A DNA stretch of 64,000 nt from Herpetosiphon geysericola (GCF_001306135.1 NZ_LGKP01000035.1:496001-560000); one strand, 5' to 3'; shown: positions 1 through 8,468, counted from the stretch's first letter. Notes: generated by a model from the letters alone, not told the origin. A program made the numbers and translations.

Positions 1-16
1 GCACGGCATTTAGGTC

Positions 17-22
17 TATAAT
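17..22 (+). promoter_or_regulatory. possible -10 box for the yvcK-like gene
   Basis: A TATAAT hexamer lies 9 bases before the ATG at 32. The -35 region falls outside the window. If used, transcription would start almost at the start codon and leave little room for the G-rich ribosome site at 24-28, so the gene may instead be read from an upstream promoter. Confidence 0.3.
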
Positions 23-31
23 TGGGGGACT

Positions 32-1351
32 ATGAAACAATCTGTACCTGCATCTGCGCGCAAATTATTGGATAGCCGCTGGCTTAAGGTTGGCATTGGG
101 GTCAAGCGTTGGCTGGTACTCATGCTGCTGGGCCTGATGTTTTCGGCGCTGGGCTTGGCATTTGGCCTGCGCGAACTCTATACGACGGTTGAACTGCCAG
201 CGATCTTTTACTATTTGACCTTGCAATTCTGGCCGCGCACCATTCGCATGATCATCTTGTGTTTGGTGGGAATTATGGCCACTGGGATTGCGTTTCGCCA
301 TCTGAATCGGGTTTTGCTGAGTGCAGCCTTGCCCCGCAATACTGCCCCAATCGATTTGGCCGAAACCTTGATTGGCCGCAGCCGCACCCGTCATGGCCCC
401 AAAGTGGTGGCAATTGGTGGCGGTCATGGGCTTTCGACCTTGCTCAGCGGCCTCAAACAATATACCGATAATATTACGGCGATTGTGGCGGTTGCCGACG
501 ATGGTGGTTCTTCAGGTCGCATTCGCCAAGAATTTGGCATCTTACCGCCAGGCGATATTCGACGCTGTTTGGCAGCTTTGGCTGAAGCCGAACCATTGAT
601 GACCCGCTTGTTTGAGCATCGTTTCCAAGCTGGCAGCCTCGAAGGCCATACCTTTGGCAATTTATTTATCACCGCGCTGGCCGAAGTAACTGGCTCGTTT
701 GGCGAAGGCGTGCGCGAGGCCAATCGGGTATTGGCGGTGCGCGGCCAAATTGTGCCAGCCACGCTTGATGATGTGGTGCTGTGGGCCGAGTTGGAAAATG
801 GCGAGCATATCAGCGGCGAATCACGGATTGCCAAAAGCGGCCAGCGGATCAAACGGGTCTATCTTCAGCCGCAAACTGCCTTAGCCGTGCGCACCGCGAT
901 CAAAGCAATCGAAGAAGCAGATTTGATTATTGTTGGGCCTGGCAGTTTATACACCAGTTTGCTTTCGAGCTTGATGATTAGCGAAGTCAACCAAGCCATT
1001 CGCGAGGCGACCCAAGCGGTTCGGGTGTATGTGTGCAACGTAGCGACCGAGCCAGGCGAAACCGACCATTTTGGGGTGCGCGACCACTTGCAAGCGCTCG
1101 TCGAGCACGTTGGGCCTGATGTGTTTGATGTGGCTTTGGCCAATAGCGATGATCGTCAGAACCATCGTTTTGCCCCAGAATGGCAAGGCCGCACGACGGT
1201 TGTGCCGCTTGATCAAACCACAGATTTGCCAATTCGGGTGCGTACTGCCAACGTCATCAACCCTGCCAATCCATTGCGCCACGACCCAGTGCGTTTGGCC
1301 CGTGAGTTGATGCGGGTTTTGGAAAAAGAGCGCCAAATGGGCCGCTTGTGA
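32..1351 (+). CDS. yvcK: YvcK/CofD-like gluconeogenesis factor with N-terminal membrane segments
   Basis: Member of the YvcK (UPF0052, CofD-like) family. Homologues are needed for growth on gluconeogenic carbon sources and for normal cell-wall synthesis, and bind UDP-sugars. Two hydrophobic segments (about residues 27-47 and 70-88) anchor the N-terminus; the CofD-like fold follows. Visible motifs are GGGHG (129-133), DDGGSSGRIR (156-165) and PPGDIR (172-177), which form the nucleotide/phosphate-binding region of the family. At 439 residues it is longer than the soluble Bacillus YvcK, because of the membrane extension. The ATG is preceded by a G-rich ribosome site. The usual neighbours rapZ and whiA are not in view, so any operon context lies left of the window. 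Confidence 0.88.
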   Translation: MKQSVPASARKLLDSRWLKVGIGVKRWLVLMLLGLMFSALGLAFGLRELYTTVELPAIFYYLTLQFWPRTIRMIILCLVGIMATGIAFRHLNRVLLSAALPRNTAPIDLAETLIGRSRTRHGPKVVAIGGGHGLSTLLSGLKQYTDNITAIVAVADDGGSSGRIRQEFGILPPGDIRRCLAALAEAEPLMTRLFEHRFQAGSLEGHTFGNLFITALAEVTGSFGEGVREANRVLAVRGQIVPATLDDVVLWAELENGEHISGESRIAKSGQRIKRVYLQPQTALAVRTAIKAIEEADLIIVGPGSLYTSLLSSLMISEVNQAIREATQAVRVYVCNVATEPGETDHFGVRDHLQALVEHVGPDVFDVALANSDDRQNHRFAPEWQGRTTVVPLDQTTDLPIRVRTANVINPANPLRHDPVRLARELMRVLEKERQMGRL

Positions 1352-1473
1352 CAGAAATTGACACATGGTTGTGCTAGGGTCTGGCCTAGAGGGCAGTGAT
1401 CAGGAAAAATGGAACCGCGAAGATCACAAAGATTGCAACTGAAACAATAATAACAATCCAACAGACAAATATT

Positions 1474-1534
1474 AGGGGGTGCAGGGGGATGAAAACCCCC
1501 TGCGTCTCCCTCCGGCGGAGGGACGGAAGGGAGG
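1474..1534 (+). repeat. two-hairpin dispersed repeat, copy 1
   Basis: Stem 1 is GCAGGGGG paired with CCCCCTGC around ATGAAAA. Stem 2 is CCCTCC paired with GGAGGG around GGC. Copies 2 (1639-1699, plus) and 3 (63402-63460, minus) share this architecture. Confidence 0.8.
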
Positions 1535-1638
1535 CGAACGAGGGGCCAGTGATCAGCGCTCAGGGATCAGGAAAAACGCAACCGCGCAAGCCGAATGTTG
1601 TAACTGAAACAATAATAACAATCCAACAAGCAAATATT

Positions 1639-1699
1639 AGGGGGTGCAGGGGGATGAAAACCCCCTGCGTCTCCCTCCGGCGGAGGGACGGAAGGGAGG
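1639..1699 (+). repeat. two-hairpin dispersed repeat, copy 2
   Basis: Same 61-base unit as 1474-1534, displaced by exactly 165 bases as part of the larger duplication. No base difference from copy 1 was noticed inside the unit. Confidence 0.8.
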
Positions 1700-1981
1700 C
1701 GAACGAGGGGCTAGTGATCAGCGCTCAGGGATCAGGAAGCACGCGAAGATCACGAAGGGGCGAAGGATCAGAGATCAGGAAGTTTTAACGCAGAGGCGCA
1801 GAGAAATTATGGCTTATGGCTATTGGAACATAATCTCAATAATCTGTGCCAATCTGTGGCTAAAAAATAGCCTTCGTGCACTATGAGGATTAGTTGTTGG
1901 GGATTGGTGATCAGGAAAAACGGAACCGCGAAGATTGCCAACGCGAATGGTTGATTAAGCCAACTAGGTTAGGAGCACCGC

Positions 1982-3160
1982 ATGCCACTCGATTTTAATC
2001 AAGTTGGCCAACAAATTAAGCAAATGGGCGGCGATTTGCGCCAAACTGCCAATCAACATGATCAATTGGTTGCTACAGCGTGGGCAAATTTGGAGCAACA
2101 AAGCCCGCGTTGGGAACATTGGGCACGCCATGCAGAGGAAAATTATCTGCGTAGTCCATGGCTTTTGGCGGCTCCCGCCGAGCCGATTACCAATCGTTAT
2201 CGCTTGCCTAAATTTGCGCCAAATTATTGCTTGGCGGCAGTTGATGGCTCACAAATCGACCTTGATCGGCATTGGGCGGTTGAGTGCTTTTTGATTAACC
2301 TTGGGTTGGTGACGATTCAATATGGCCAACAGCCCTATTCCAAATTGCATTCGGTGCCAGCTTTGCACTACAACGATCAAGAATTGTTGCTGCGCGATAA
2401 AGATGGCCGCAGTTATAAAATGGCTGGAGCCTTGGTCCATGCCGAGCGTGACACTCGCGAAGGGATCGCGCTGGCGAGTTTAGCCCAAGAGATTTTGGCC
2501 ACCAGCACCGCGCCGTTAGTCGCAATGCAAGATGGCACGCTCATTCGCTGGTCGTTGAGCGGGCTTGATCCATGGGTGCGCAGCCATTTTTTGCAACGCT
2601 ATCTTGATGAAGGTTTGGCTGCTTTACGAGCTGCCGACGTGCCAACCTGCTCTTACATTAGCCACCCCAAAGCGCCTGAAGTGACTGGAATTGCGCGTTT
2701 GATTGCCAAACCAACCTTGAACAGTGCCAGCAAAGCAGAAGGCATTATCGATCCCTATCCTGGGATCAACGATACAAAATTATTTGGCAATGGCTTGTTG
2801 GGCGATGGCGAACGCAGCGCGTTATTCAAAAGCCTCTCCAAAATTAATGTTGAAGAATATGGCGAGCACGCGATTTACTTCTTCTACCTGAATGTTGGGG
2901 CCGAATTAGCCAGAATCGAAATGCCCGAATGGGTAGCGCAACGGCCTGAATGGGTTGATTTGATTCACGCAGTCGCGTATGATCAAGCCCATCGTGGTGG
3001 TGGTTATCCGGTGGCGTTGGCGCGGGCGCATGAACAAGCAGTGGTGCGCGAAAGCGATCGCCGGGTGTTTCGCCAAATGATTGAGCAAGCCCTGTGGCAT
3101 GCTCGCTTGAGCAATGGCTCATCATTAAAACAAGATGCCAAAGCTCAAGTGCGGGTTTAA
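1982..3160 (+). CDS. nurA: NurA-domain nuclease
   Basis: NurA is a manganese-dependent 5'-3' nuclease. In archaea it works with the HerA translocase in end resection during double-strand-break repair. The N-terminal catalytic motif is AAVDGSQI (Asp88), a second acidic motif is MQDGTLIRW near residue 180, and the C-terminal GYPVALARAHEQ motif (about 340-352) is typical of the domain. The length, 392 residues, suits the bacterial members. The ATG follows ggttaggagcaccgc, an acceptable ribosome site. The next gene encodes a HAS-barrel protein, echoing the HerA-NurA pairing, but no HerA ATPase is in the window. Confidence 0.8.
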   Translation: MPLDFNQVGQQIKQMGGDLRQTANQHDQLVATAWANLEQQSPRWEHWARHAEENYLRSPWLLAAPAEPITNRYRLPKFAPNYCLAAVDGSQIDLDRHWAVECFLINLGLVTIQYGQQPYSKLHSVPALHYNDQELLLRDKDGRSYKMAGALVHAERDTREGIALASLAQEILATSTAPLVAMQDGTLIRWSLSGLDPWVRSHFLQRYLDEGLAALRAADVPTCSYISHPKAPEVTGIARLIAKPTLNSASKAEGIIDPYPGINDTKLFGNGLLGDGERSALFKSLSKINVEEYGEHAIYFFYLNVGAELARIEMPEWVAQRPEWVDLIHAVAYDQAHRGGGYPVALARAHEQAVVRESDRRVFRQMIEQALWHARLSNGSSLKQDAKAQVRV

Positions 3161-3164
3161 CTCT

Positions 3165-3200
3165 TTTAGCTATAGCCTATCCTCGATAGCCTATACCCAA
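3165..3200. repeat. short ctatagc/ctatcct heptamer tract
   Basis: Degenerate 7-base units (ctatagc, ctatcct, cgatagc, ctatacc) occupy most of the 45-base gap between nurA and the HAS-barrel gene. It is the smallest example of the tract families that fill larger gaps. Confidence 0.6.
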
Positions 3201-3205
3201 CGGAT

Positions 3206-3814
3206 ATGCAAGAACAACGTATTGGTGAAGTGATTGAAGCAAGCTCAACTCAATGGACAACTGGCGCATATGAGTTGCTGAATGCGCCGCCGTTTGGCTC
3301 GTTGATCAAGGCTGGCTGCTATGATAACGATTTGTGTGTCTATGGCTTGGTCTACGATATTCGAACTGGCAGCCGTGATCTTGGCGGCAAAGCTATGGTG
3401 CGTGGTGGTCGACGCTACGATGGTAGCGAGTTCTACGACGACCAAATTTATAGCGAACATCCTGATCTCGCCGCCGTATTGCAAACCGAGTGGAGTGCCT
3501 TGGTAATTGGCTATGAGCGGGCTGGCCGGATTATTCATTATCTGCCACCGCAACCGCCAACCGTCCACTACAGCGTCCATTTGTGCGATGATAATACCGT
3601 GCATCGTTTTACCCAGCACTGCGATTTCTTTCGCATGGTCTTACACGCCAATTTGCCGATTGTTGATGAACTTTTGGGCACAGCGATTCGTAATGCTGCC
3701 GAATTACAAGCCAATCGGCGTGAATATGAGTTGTATGCAGGCCGCGAATTAGCCCGCTTATTGCGCGACGATTACGATCGTTTGCGCGTATTGGTGCGTA
3801 TGTTGACCAGCTAA
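3206..3814 (+). CDS. HAS-barrel protein (HerA-ATP synthase barrel, no ATPase domain)
   Basis: The N-terminal 120 residues resemble the HAS-barrel, the small beta-barrel found at the start of HerA and F-type ATPase subunits. Visible landmarks are IGEVIEASSTQW at the start, PPFGSLIKAG near residue 30, a VYDIRTGSRD strand, and LPPQPPTVHYSVH near 115. The remaining helical part (about 125-202) replaces the HerA ATPase domain, and no Walker motif is present. It lies 45 bases after nurA on the same strand, so co-transcription and a physical link to NurA are likely but inferred. The family assignment comes from recognisable landmarks rather than a profile search. Confidence 0.65.
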   Translation: MQEQRIGEVIEASSTQWTTGAYELLNAPPFGSLIKAGCYDNDLCVYGLVYDIRTGSRDLGGKAMVRGGRRYDGSEFYDDQIYSEHPDLAAVLQTEWSALVIGYERAGRIIHYLPPQPPTVHYSVHLCDDNTVHRFTQHCDFFRMVLHANLPIVDELLGTAIRNAAELQANRREYELYAGRELARLLRDDYDRLRVLVRMLTS

Positions 3815-3827
3815 ATCAGGAGGACGT

Positions 3828-4352
3828 ATGCCGAGGTATGTTGTTAATGGGCGTAAATACAACAGCATCGATGAAATGCCTGCCGCAGATCGCCAAGCCT
3901 ATCAACAAGCGATGGATGCCCTCGCAGATCGTGATGGTTTTCCTAACCTCTTTGATAAAAATACTACCATCCAAACGTCCCATACAACCAATGTCAGCCA
4001 GCATCATGTGATCAATGGCAGCAGCGATCAGCTGAACGCAATGTTTGCTGATCGCGATGGTAATGGCATTCCCGACATTATGGAAGGAAACGCCGATCAA
4101 TTTAATGAGCTATTTGCTGATCGTGATGGCAATGGCATTCCTGACATCATGCAAGAGCAAAGCAACGTGAGCAGCCAAAAAAAACCACCTTCCTCAAGCA
4201 GCTGGAACAATCCCACTCCAAGCGTTGATCCGCTGGCTGGTTCGCCATTACCATGGAATCAACCACAGCGAAGCAATGGCTTTTTGCTGGGTTTGGTCGT
4301 TGGCGGCGTGGTTATTGGCGCAGCCTTATTGGTATGGTACCTATTGCTGTAA
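3828..4352 (+). CDS. tail-anchored protein with repeated DRDGNGIPDIM calcium-loop-like motifs
   Basis: Unknown function; 174 residues. The N-terminus begins MPRYVVNGRKYNS. Three acidic loops follow: an imperfect LADRDGFPNLFDK and two copies of FADRDGNGIPDIM, each preceded by DQ(L/F)N. The DxDGNGxxD pattern matches EF-hand or thrombospondin-type-3 calcium loops, so calcium binding is a reasonable inference. A Ser/Pro/Asn-rich linker (about 115-150) leads to one hydrophobic segment (about 152-172) ending at the C-terminus, so most of the protein probably faces the cytoplasm. A ribosome site (aggagg) lies directly before the ATG, 13 bases after the HAS-barrel gene, suggesting one operon with nurA. 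Confidence 0.7.
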   Translation: MPRYVVNGRKYNSIDEMPAADRQAYQQAMDALADRDGFPNLFDKNTTIQTSHTTNVSQHHVINGSSDQLNAMFADRDGNGIPDIMEGNADQFNELFADRDGNGIPDIMQEQSNVSSQKKPPSSSSWNNPTPSVDPLAGSPLPWNQPQRSNGFLLGLVVGGVVIGAALLVWYLLL

Positions 4353-4376
4353 GTGCACCAAGCATTATTCAATCAA

Positions 4377-4810
4377 TTACCGCCGCACCAGATCGGGCAC
4401 ATCGAGCACGATTAGGGCATCTTGGTCGTCGGGGTTAGGGCTAGGCGCTCGCCTGTGGCAGGCTTAAACAGCCACACTTGGTCGGAGGAAGGGTCGAAAT
4501 TGGCGCTAAAAACGAGCCATTGGTCATCGGGTGACCATTGCAACCCCGCAATATTGTAGGCATCAGCAAGCACAATCGTCGATTGCTCGCCTCGGCATCC
4601 ATCAAATAGCTGCTCAGGGCGGGTCAGCGCACTAACCACGCCCGGGCCAGCATCGAGTAAGCCGATGGAGGGTACTATCGGCATCGATTGCATCAGGAAT
4701 GGCAATGAGATTGCCGAGTTGGCGGTCAGAAGTAAGCCAGAAGAGACGGTAACGTGAAGGTGCATCGCTTTTGTTGGCAAAAACAACGATGGATGCTATT
4801 CCTGCGGCCC
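4377..4810 (-). pseudogene. decayed TolB/WD40-like beta-propeller gene
   Basis: Reading the minus strand, three frames each carry part of one beta-propeller protein. The first piece (about 4810-4660) includes ASIVVFANKSDAPSRYRLFW. The second (about 4660-4436) includes NIAGLQWSPDDQWLVFSANF and QVWLFKPATGERLALT. The third carries DALIVLDVPDLVRR and stops at 4377. The second piece aligns with GIAGLQWSPDGRWLVVIGYF and QLWLVNPTTAEWRQLT of the lipoprotein at 22678-23676, and the third with its extreme C-terminus. The terminal blade is missing and at least two frame changes are needed, so the gene is broken. Confidence 0.65.
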
Positions 4811-4850
4811 GCTAGCCAAGAGCTAACGCTCCCGATCCCGCTTTACCTGT

Positions 4851-5003
4851 TGCGCTTCATCCTTCATCCTTTATTTTCTCTCTCCGCTGCTGCGTTAAAT
4901 GTGCTCCTTTTTTACTTTTGACTTTTGATTTCTGACCGATTCCCTGATTACTGACACCTAACTCCTGATCCTTCTACTCTGTTCTATGTTCTTTGTTCTC
5001 TTA
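4851..5003. repeat. mixed short-tandem tracts after the hydroxy-acid oxidase gene
   Basis: In order: a catcctt tract, the ctgctgcgttaaa motif, a ttttgac tract, a ctgatt/cctgatc tract and a tgttcta/tgttctt tract. The last unit abuts the stop codon of the minus-strand gene at 5004. Confidence 0.7.
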
Positions 5004-6098
5004 TTAGAACAGCATACCACTTGGGCGCACGAGGCTACGATCGATACTGGCCAAATTTGGGCGGCCACAGAGCGCCATCGAGCGTTGCAATTCGCGTTGC
5101 ATAATCGTTAGTACATCGGCAACTCCAGCGCTACCAGCAACCGCCAAGCCCCACAACACAGGCCTCCCAAGCATAATTGCCTGCGCGCCGAGGGCCAAGG
5201 CTTTGAGCGCATCACTGCCGCGCCGAATACCACCATCGATATAAATTTCGCACGCACTGTCAGCTAAAGCGGTAGCAACTTCGGGCAAGGCCTCCAGCGT
5301 GGTCACTGTACCATCAATTTGGCGGCCACCATGATTTGAAACCACCACCGCCGCCGCGCCTGCTTGCGCCGCCAAGACTGCATCTTCAGCAGTCAAAATG
5401 CCTTTGATAATAATTGGCAAGCTGGTAACTGAACGTAACCATGCGATCGATTCCCACGTCAAGCCAGCATCAAACATATCGGCTTTGGGGTCGGGCAAGG
5501 CATTTGGGCCAGCGCGGCGATAGTTTTGGGCGGCAGGCACATCGCGAAAATTAGCCATACTCAGATGGGATGGCACGCCAAAACCGCTGCGCAACTCGCG
5601 CTCGCGTCGCCCAAGCCAAGGCCGATCAATTGTGAGCATCAAAGCTTGGTAGCCTGCGGCTTCAGCCCGCGCAATCAAACGCTCAGAAACGCTGCGATCG
5701 CGATAGACATACAATTGAAACCACAGCGGGCATTCGGCAGCAGCAGCCACTTCTTCCAGCGAACGCGTGGCCAAGGTGCTGACGGTAAATAACGAGCCAG
5801 CTTGGGCCACACCGCGCGCAGTTTCACATTCGCCCTCAGCATGGGCCAAGCCATGATAAGCCGATGGCGCGACGAGAATTGGTGAATCAAGTGGTTTGCC
5901 AAGGAGGATTGTTGCGGTCGAAACTTCGCGCACATCGACCAAAAAGCGCGGACGCAAGCGCACCTGCTCAAACGATTGCAGATTCGCTCGCAGCGTCACT
6001 TCATCCTCGCAACCGCCTGCATAATAATCGCAGGTTGGGCCTTCCAACAGCGTCATTGCCTGTTGCTCATACTCGTGGAGATTAATCGGCTTGCTCAT
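5004..6098 (-). CDS. FMN-dependent alpha-hydroxy-acid oxidase/dehydrogenase
   Basis: Member of the L-lactate dehydrogenase/glycolate oxidase family, which oxidises 2-hydroxy acids to 2-oxo acids with FMN in a TIM barrel. Visible are DYYAGG (24-29), LVAPSAYHGLAH (76 on), the FMN-binding lysine in IIIKGI (Lys232), the catalytic SNHGGRQ (His256, Arg259), and the phosphate-binding IDGGIRRGSDALKA and LGRP motifs. The 364-residue length is normal. An aaagga ribosome site precedes the ATG. The exact substrate (lactate, glycolate or another hydroxy acid) cannot be told from sequence. No lactate permease or electron-transfer partner is adjacent. Confidence 0.85.
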   Translation of the reverse strand: MSKPINLHEYEQQAMTLLEGPTCDYYAGGCEDEVTLRANLQSFEQVRLRPRFLVDVREVSTATILLGKPLDSPILVAPSAYHGLAHAEGECETARGVAQAGSLFTVSTLATRSLEEVAAAAECPLWFQLYVYRDRSVSERLIARAEAAGYQALMLTIDRPWLGRRERELRSGFGVPSHLSMANFRDVPAAQNYRRAGPNALPDPKADMFDAGLTWESIAWLRSVTSLPIIIKGILTAEDAVLAAQAGAAAVVVSNHGGRQIDGTVTTLEALPEVATALADSACEIYIDGGIRRGSDALKALALGAQAIMLGRPVLWGLAVAGSAGVADVLTIMQRELQRSMALCGRPNLASIDRSLVRPSGMLF

Positions 6099-6181
6099 AG
6101 CGATCCTTTCGCAGCCTGCAATAATCCAGTAGGCGTAGTTTAGCAGATGCTTAAGCCAATTTCAGCAACCCAATCCAAGCG

Positions 6182-7285
6182 TTAGCGCTGCGAGCGGATA
6201 AACAATAGCATTGGAATTGCAAGGATTGATAAGGTTAATATCGCTCCCGCAAAATCATAAGCGCGAATAAAACCAATATTATTATCAAGATTATCTTTAT
6301 ACAATGGTTTGATTATAATTGGAATAGTGCTAACTTCATTATTTTGCTTAAACAGGTACATATCAATATGAGTACTATTAAATTCTTGATTACAGTTAGG
6401 ATAATTAGGAAAAGAATTTAGTGCTGGCATATACTTGAAATAAAACCGATAAAAATATCTATTATCGCTATAAATATAATTATTCTCGTCATCAGAAAGA
6501 TCGGTATACAACGGATAAAAATTAAGATCAATGTCTTGGCTTTGAATTCCATTTGGAAACATTTTTATGCCTTCTGCTAATGGTTGATATTTTTCATTAG
6601 CAACTGTAATCATGGAATAGCAATAAAGGGTCGTTTTTTGATTAAAATTATAAAAGTCAATATGAAAGATAAATATCGCTAAAATAAATTTGATTAACAA
6701 GATATTTATTACCAACTTTTTAGTATGTAATTTATTTCTAAATATTGTAATCCAAATTATACTATACATAATTGATAGAAATATCAATCCAATAGCAATA
6801 ATAGTAAAAGTTATTAATGTCACATTTATTGATTGAGTAAATCGCAGATCATAAAAATTAAAGTCATTAATATCAGCTTTGTAGCTAACATCAAATGATT
6901 GAGTATATGTTTTGGTGTTGGACATAATCTCTAATACAAAAGAATAGCTTTGGGGCACAAATGTATCTTGGCATTCAAGTGTTGTAGCAGGCTTGATGCG
7001 AAAAAAGTTTTCTAGATCGACAAACTTAACGTGGTTATTTTTTTGATTGAAATTGAAACTGAATTGGGTTAATGGATCATTCACTAAGGCAAATTGTAAC
7101 GTGATTGGTTTGGTGGGTGCTGGTTCAATCGCCAGAATCCGATCAAGCAGCACTAAACGTTCACCTGTTGCCAGTCGGGTAGTGGGTGTATTTATCAGCG
7201 GACGAAAGCATGCAAGTTGCTGTGGTGGTTGCTGGCAACCAACGAACAAGAGCAACATTCCAATCCATCCTAAGCGTCGTAGCAT
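6182..7285 (-). CDS. AT-rich lipoprotein with internal membrane segments, unknown function
   Basis: The ATG at 7285 follows an agaaggag ribosome site and gives a lipoprotein signal peptide ending LLLFVGC with QQPP after the cysteine; an in-frame ATG 12 codons upstream lacks such a site. The extracytoplasmic N-terminal part is followed by two hydrophobic segments near residues 160-180 and 200-220, a second soluble region, and a C-terminal segment (about 343-363) ending in IRSQR. Codons from about 6200 to 7030 are strongly AT-rich (many Asn, Ile, Tyr, Phe), unlike the flanks and unlike the first 80 codons, suggesting a different origin or weak selection. The layout recalls DUF4436 membrane proteins, but I cannot confirm that. 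Confidence 0.6.
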   Translation of the reverse strand: MLRRLGWIGMLLLFVGCQQPPQQLACFRPLINTPTTRLATGERLVLLDRILAIEPAPTKPITLQFALVNDPLTQFSFNFNQKNNHVKFVDLENFFRIKPATTLECQDTFVPQSYSFVLEIMSNTKTYTQSFDVSYKADINDFNFYDLRFTQSINVTLITFTIIAIGLIFLSIMYSIIWITIFRNKLHTKKLVINILLIKFILAIFIFHIDFYNFNQKTTLYCYSMITVANEKYQPLAEGIKMFPNGIQSQDIDLNFYPLYTDLSDDENNYIYSDNRYFYRFYFKYMPALNSFPNYPNCNQEFNSTHIDMYLFKQNNEVSTIPIIIKPLYKDNLDNNIGFIRAYDFAGAILTLSILAIPMLLFIRSQR

Positions 7286-7349
7286 AGCCTTGCTCCTTCT
7301 AAATGGTGATAGAAGCAGCATAGCAAGCCTAAATGGATGTTAAATGGCT

Positions 7350-8264
7350 TTAGTCGCTGAACCAACTGTGCAAAACCATGCCGATGATAATTACACCGAT
7401 GCCAACCAAGGTTAGGTCACTTGGAGCGGGGCTGTTCAAGACTACAATTTCGCCAACCAAGGCGAAGACCACTTCACCTGCTTGGGTTGCTTCAACTGCC
7501 GCTAATTGACCTTGGTGATGCTGGGCCAAATCGGTAGCTTTGAAAAAGAGCACGGTGGCAATTACGCCCGCCAACAGCGCAACCAGCAACGATTGACCAA
7601 GTTGGCTTGCGCTTGGCCAACCAACCGTCGTTGCCGCCACGCCCGCTAGAATCAGCCAAAATGGCAAACTGGCAATCGTCATACCCAAAACGCGTTCGAA
7701 GGTTGCCAAGCGCTGGCCACAGAGCTGCATCATGGCCCGATTGCCAAGCGGATAGGCAAAGGCGGCAATCACGACTGGCATAAAGCCCAAAAGCACTTCG
7801 CGCCAGCCAATCGTAGCCGCATGTTGCAATTGAATCACCGCCACGCCCGCCAAAATCAAGCCTGAAATTGCCAAACTCCGCCAATGCCAGGCTGCTTGAT
7901 TGGGGGCTGATTTGGCTTGGAGCAAGGGCGCAACTAACGCTCCAGCAATAATCGTAATCTGCCATGTGCTGGCAACTAGCCAAGCAGGAGCATATTTGGC
8001 AGCAAAACAGAGCGGCGCATAAAACAAGCCAAAGCCAATGCTGCTCCACCACATCCATTGCCACGGTTGTTGACGCAGCTCGTGCAGTACCAAGCCCAAC
8101 TTACCGCGCCAAGCCACAATCGCCAACAGCGGAACCAGCATAAACAGATAACGCAGGCTCGCGCTCCACAGCCAATGGCCGCCAGCCAGCTCCATCAAGC
8201 GATTCAGCACAAAGGTCGAGGCAAAAAACAGCGAGGCCAACAAGCCCAAAAACAATGCGCGCAT
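7350..8264 (-). CDS. DMT-superfamily multidrug/metabolite exporter
   Basis: Integral membrane protein of about 304 residues with roughly ten hydrophobic helices in two repeated halves, as in EamA/EmrE-like drug/metabolite transporters. The N-terminus MRALFLGLLASLFFASTFV and the ASTWQITIIAGALVAPL segment near residue 95 are typical of the multidrug-resistance efflux branch. I chose the ATG at 8264 because ggatcacggct (a ggat ribosome site) precedes it; an upstream ATG at 8312 adds a hydrophilic extension with no site. The substrate is unknown. It stands alone, downstream of the promoter-poor gap before rplS. Confidence 0.75.
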   Translation of the reverse strand: MRALFLGLLASLFFASTFVLNRLMELAGGHWLWSASLRYLFMLVPLLAIVAWRGKLGLVLHELRQQPWQWMWWSSIGFGLFYAPLCFAAKYAPAWLVASTWQITIIAGALVAPLLQAKSAPNQAAWHWRSLAISGLILAGVAVIQLQHAATIGWREVLLGFMPVVIAAFAYPLGNRAMMQLCGQRLATFERVLGMTIASLPFWLILAGVAATTVGWPSASQLGQSLLVALLAGVIATVLFFKATDLAQHHQGQLAAVEATQAGEVVFALVGEIVVLNSPAPSDLTLVGIGVIIIGMVLHSWFSD

Positions 8265-8329
8265 AGCCGTGATCCTATTTAATTGAGCAGCAGCATTGGC
8301 CAAGTATAGCACGGGGATTGCTTGGATTT

Positions 8330-8430
8330 ATGGATTATTTATGGGTGGGCATCGCTTAACCTTCGCGCCCTTCGTGAACTTCGCGGTTGCTAATCCCCAA
8401 TCCCCAAAACCCGAACCCCAGTCTCTCACG
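8330..8430. repeat. ccttcg and aatcccc short-tandem tracts
   Basis: A ccttcgcgcccttcgtgaac tract is followed by heptamers aatcccc, aatcccc, aaaaccc, gaacccc, ending just upstream of the rplS promoter. Confidence 0.65.
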
Positions 8431-8433
8431 CAG

Positions 8434-8462
8434 TTGCCATAACTAACCAGCTATGCTATAAT
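8434..8462 (+). promoter_or_regulatory. near-consensus promoter of the rplS leader
   Basis: TTGCCA (8434-8439), a 17-base spacer and TATAAT (8457-8462). Transcription would start near 8469, leaving an untranslated leader of about 150 bases before rplS. Confidence 0.75.
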
Positions 8463-8468
8463 CGCGCG

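Larger units (their letters stand above)
1352..1981. repeat. 630-bp repeat-filled intergenic region with a 137-bp direct duplication
   Basis: No gene is supported here. Two nearly identical segments, 1437-1573 and 1602-1738, lie 165 bases apart; each contains one copy of a two-hairpin repeat (1474-1534 and 1639-1699). They are followed by an ordered array: a GATCAGG-type tract, the cgcagaggcgcagag motif (1786-1804), a ggctattgg tract (1809-1830), the aatctgtggctaaaa motif (1831-1866) and a ccttcgtg motif (1868-1888). A further gatcagg/aaccgcgaag fragment lies at 1907-1945. Open frames across it are products of the repeats. Confidence 0.8.

Noticed and set aside
1396-1886. Open frames of 80-130 codons across the 1.4-1.9 kb gap
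   Set aside because: They are translations of the duplicated repeat and short tandem tracts, with no ribosome site or protein-like pattern.
4412-4786. Intact 124-codon minus-strand gene
   Set aside because: It holds only part of a propeller; the rest continues in two other frames, so it is annotated as a pseudogene.
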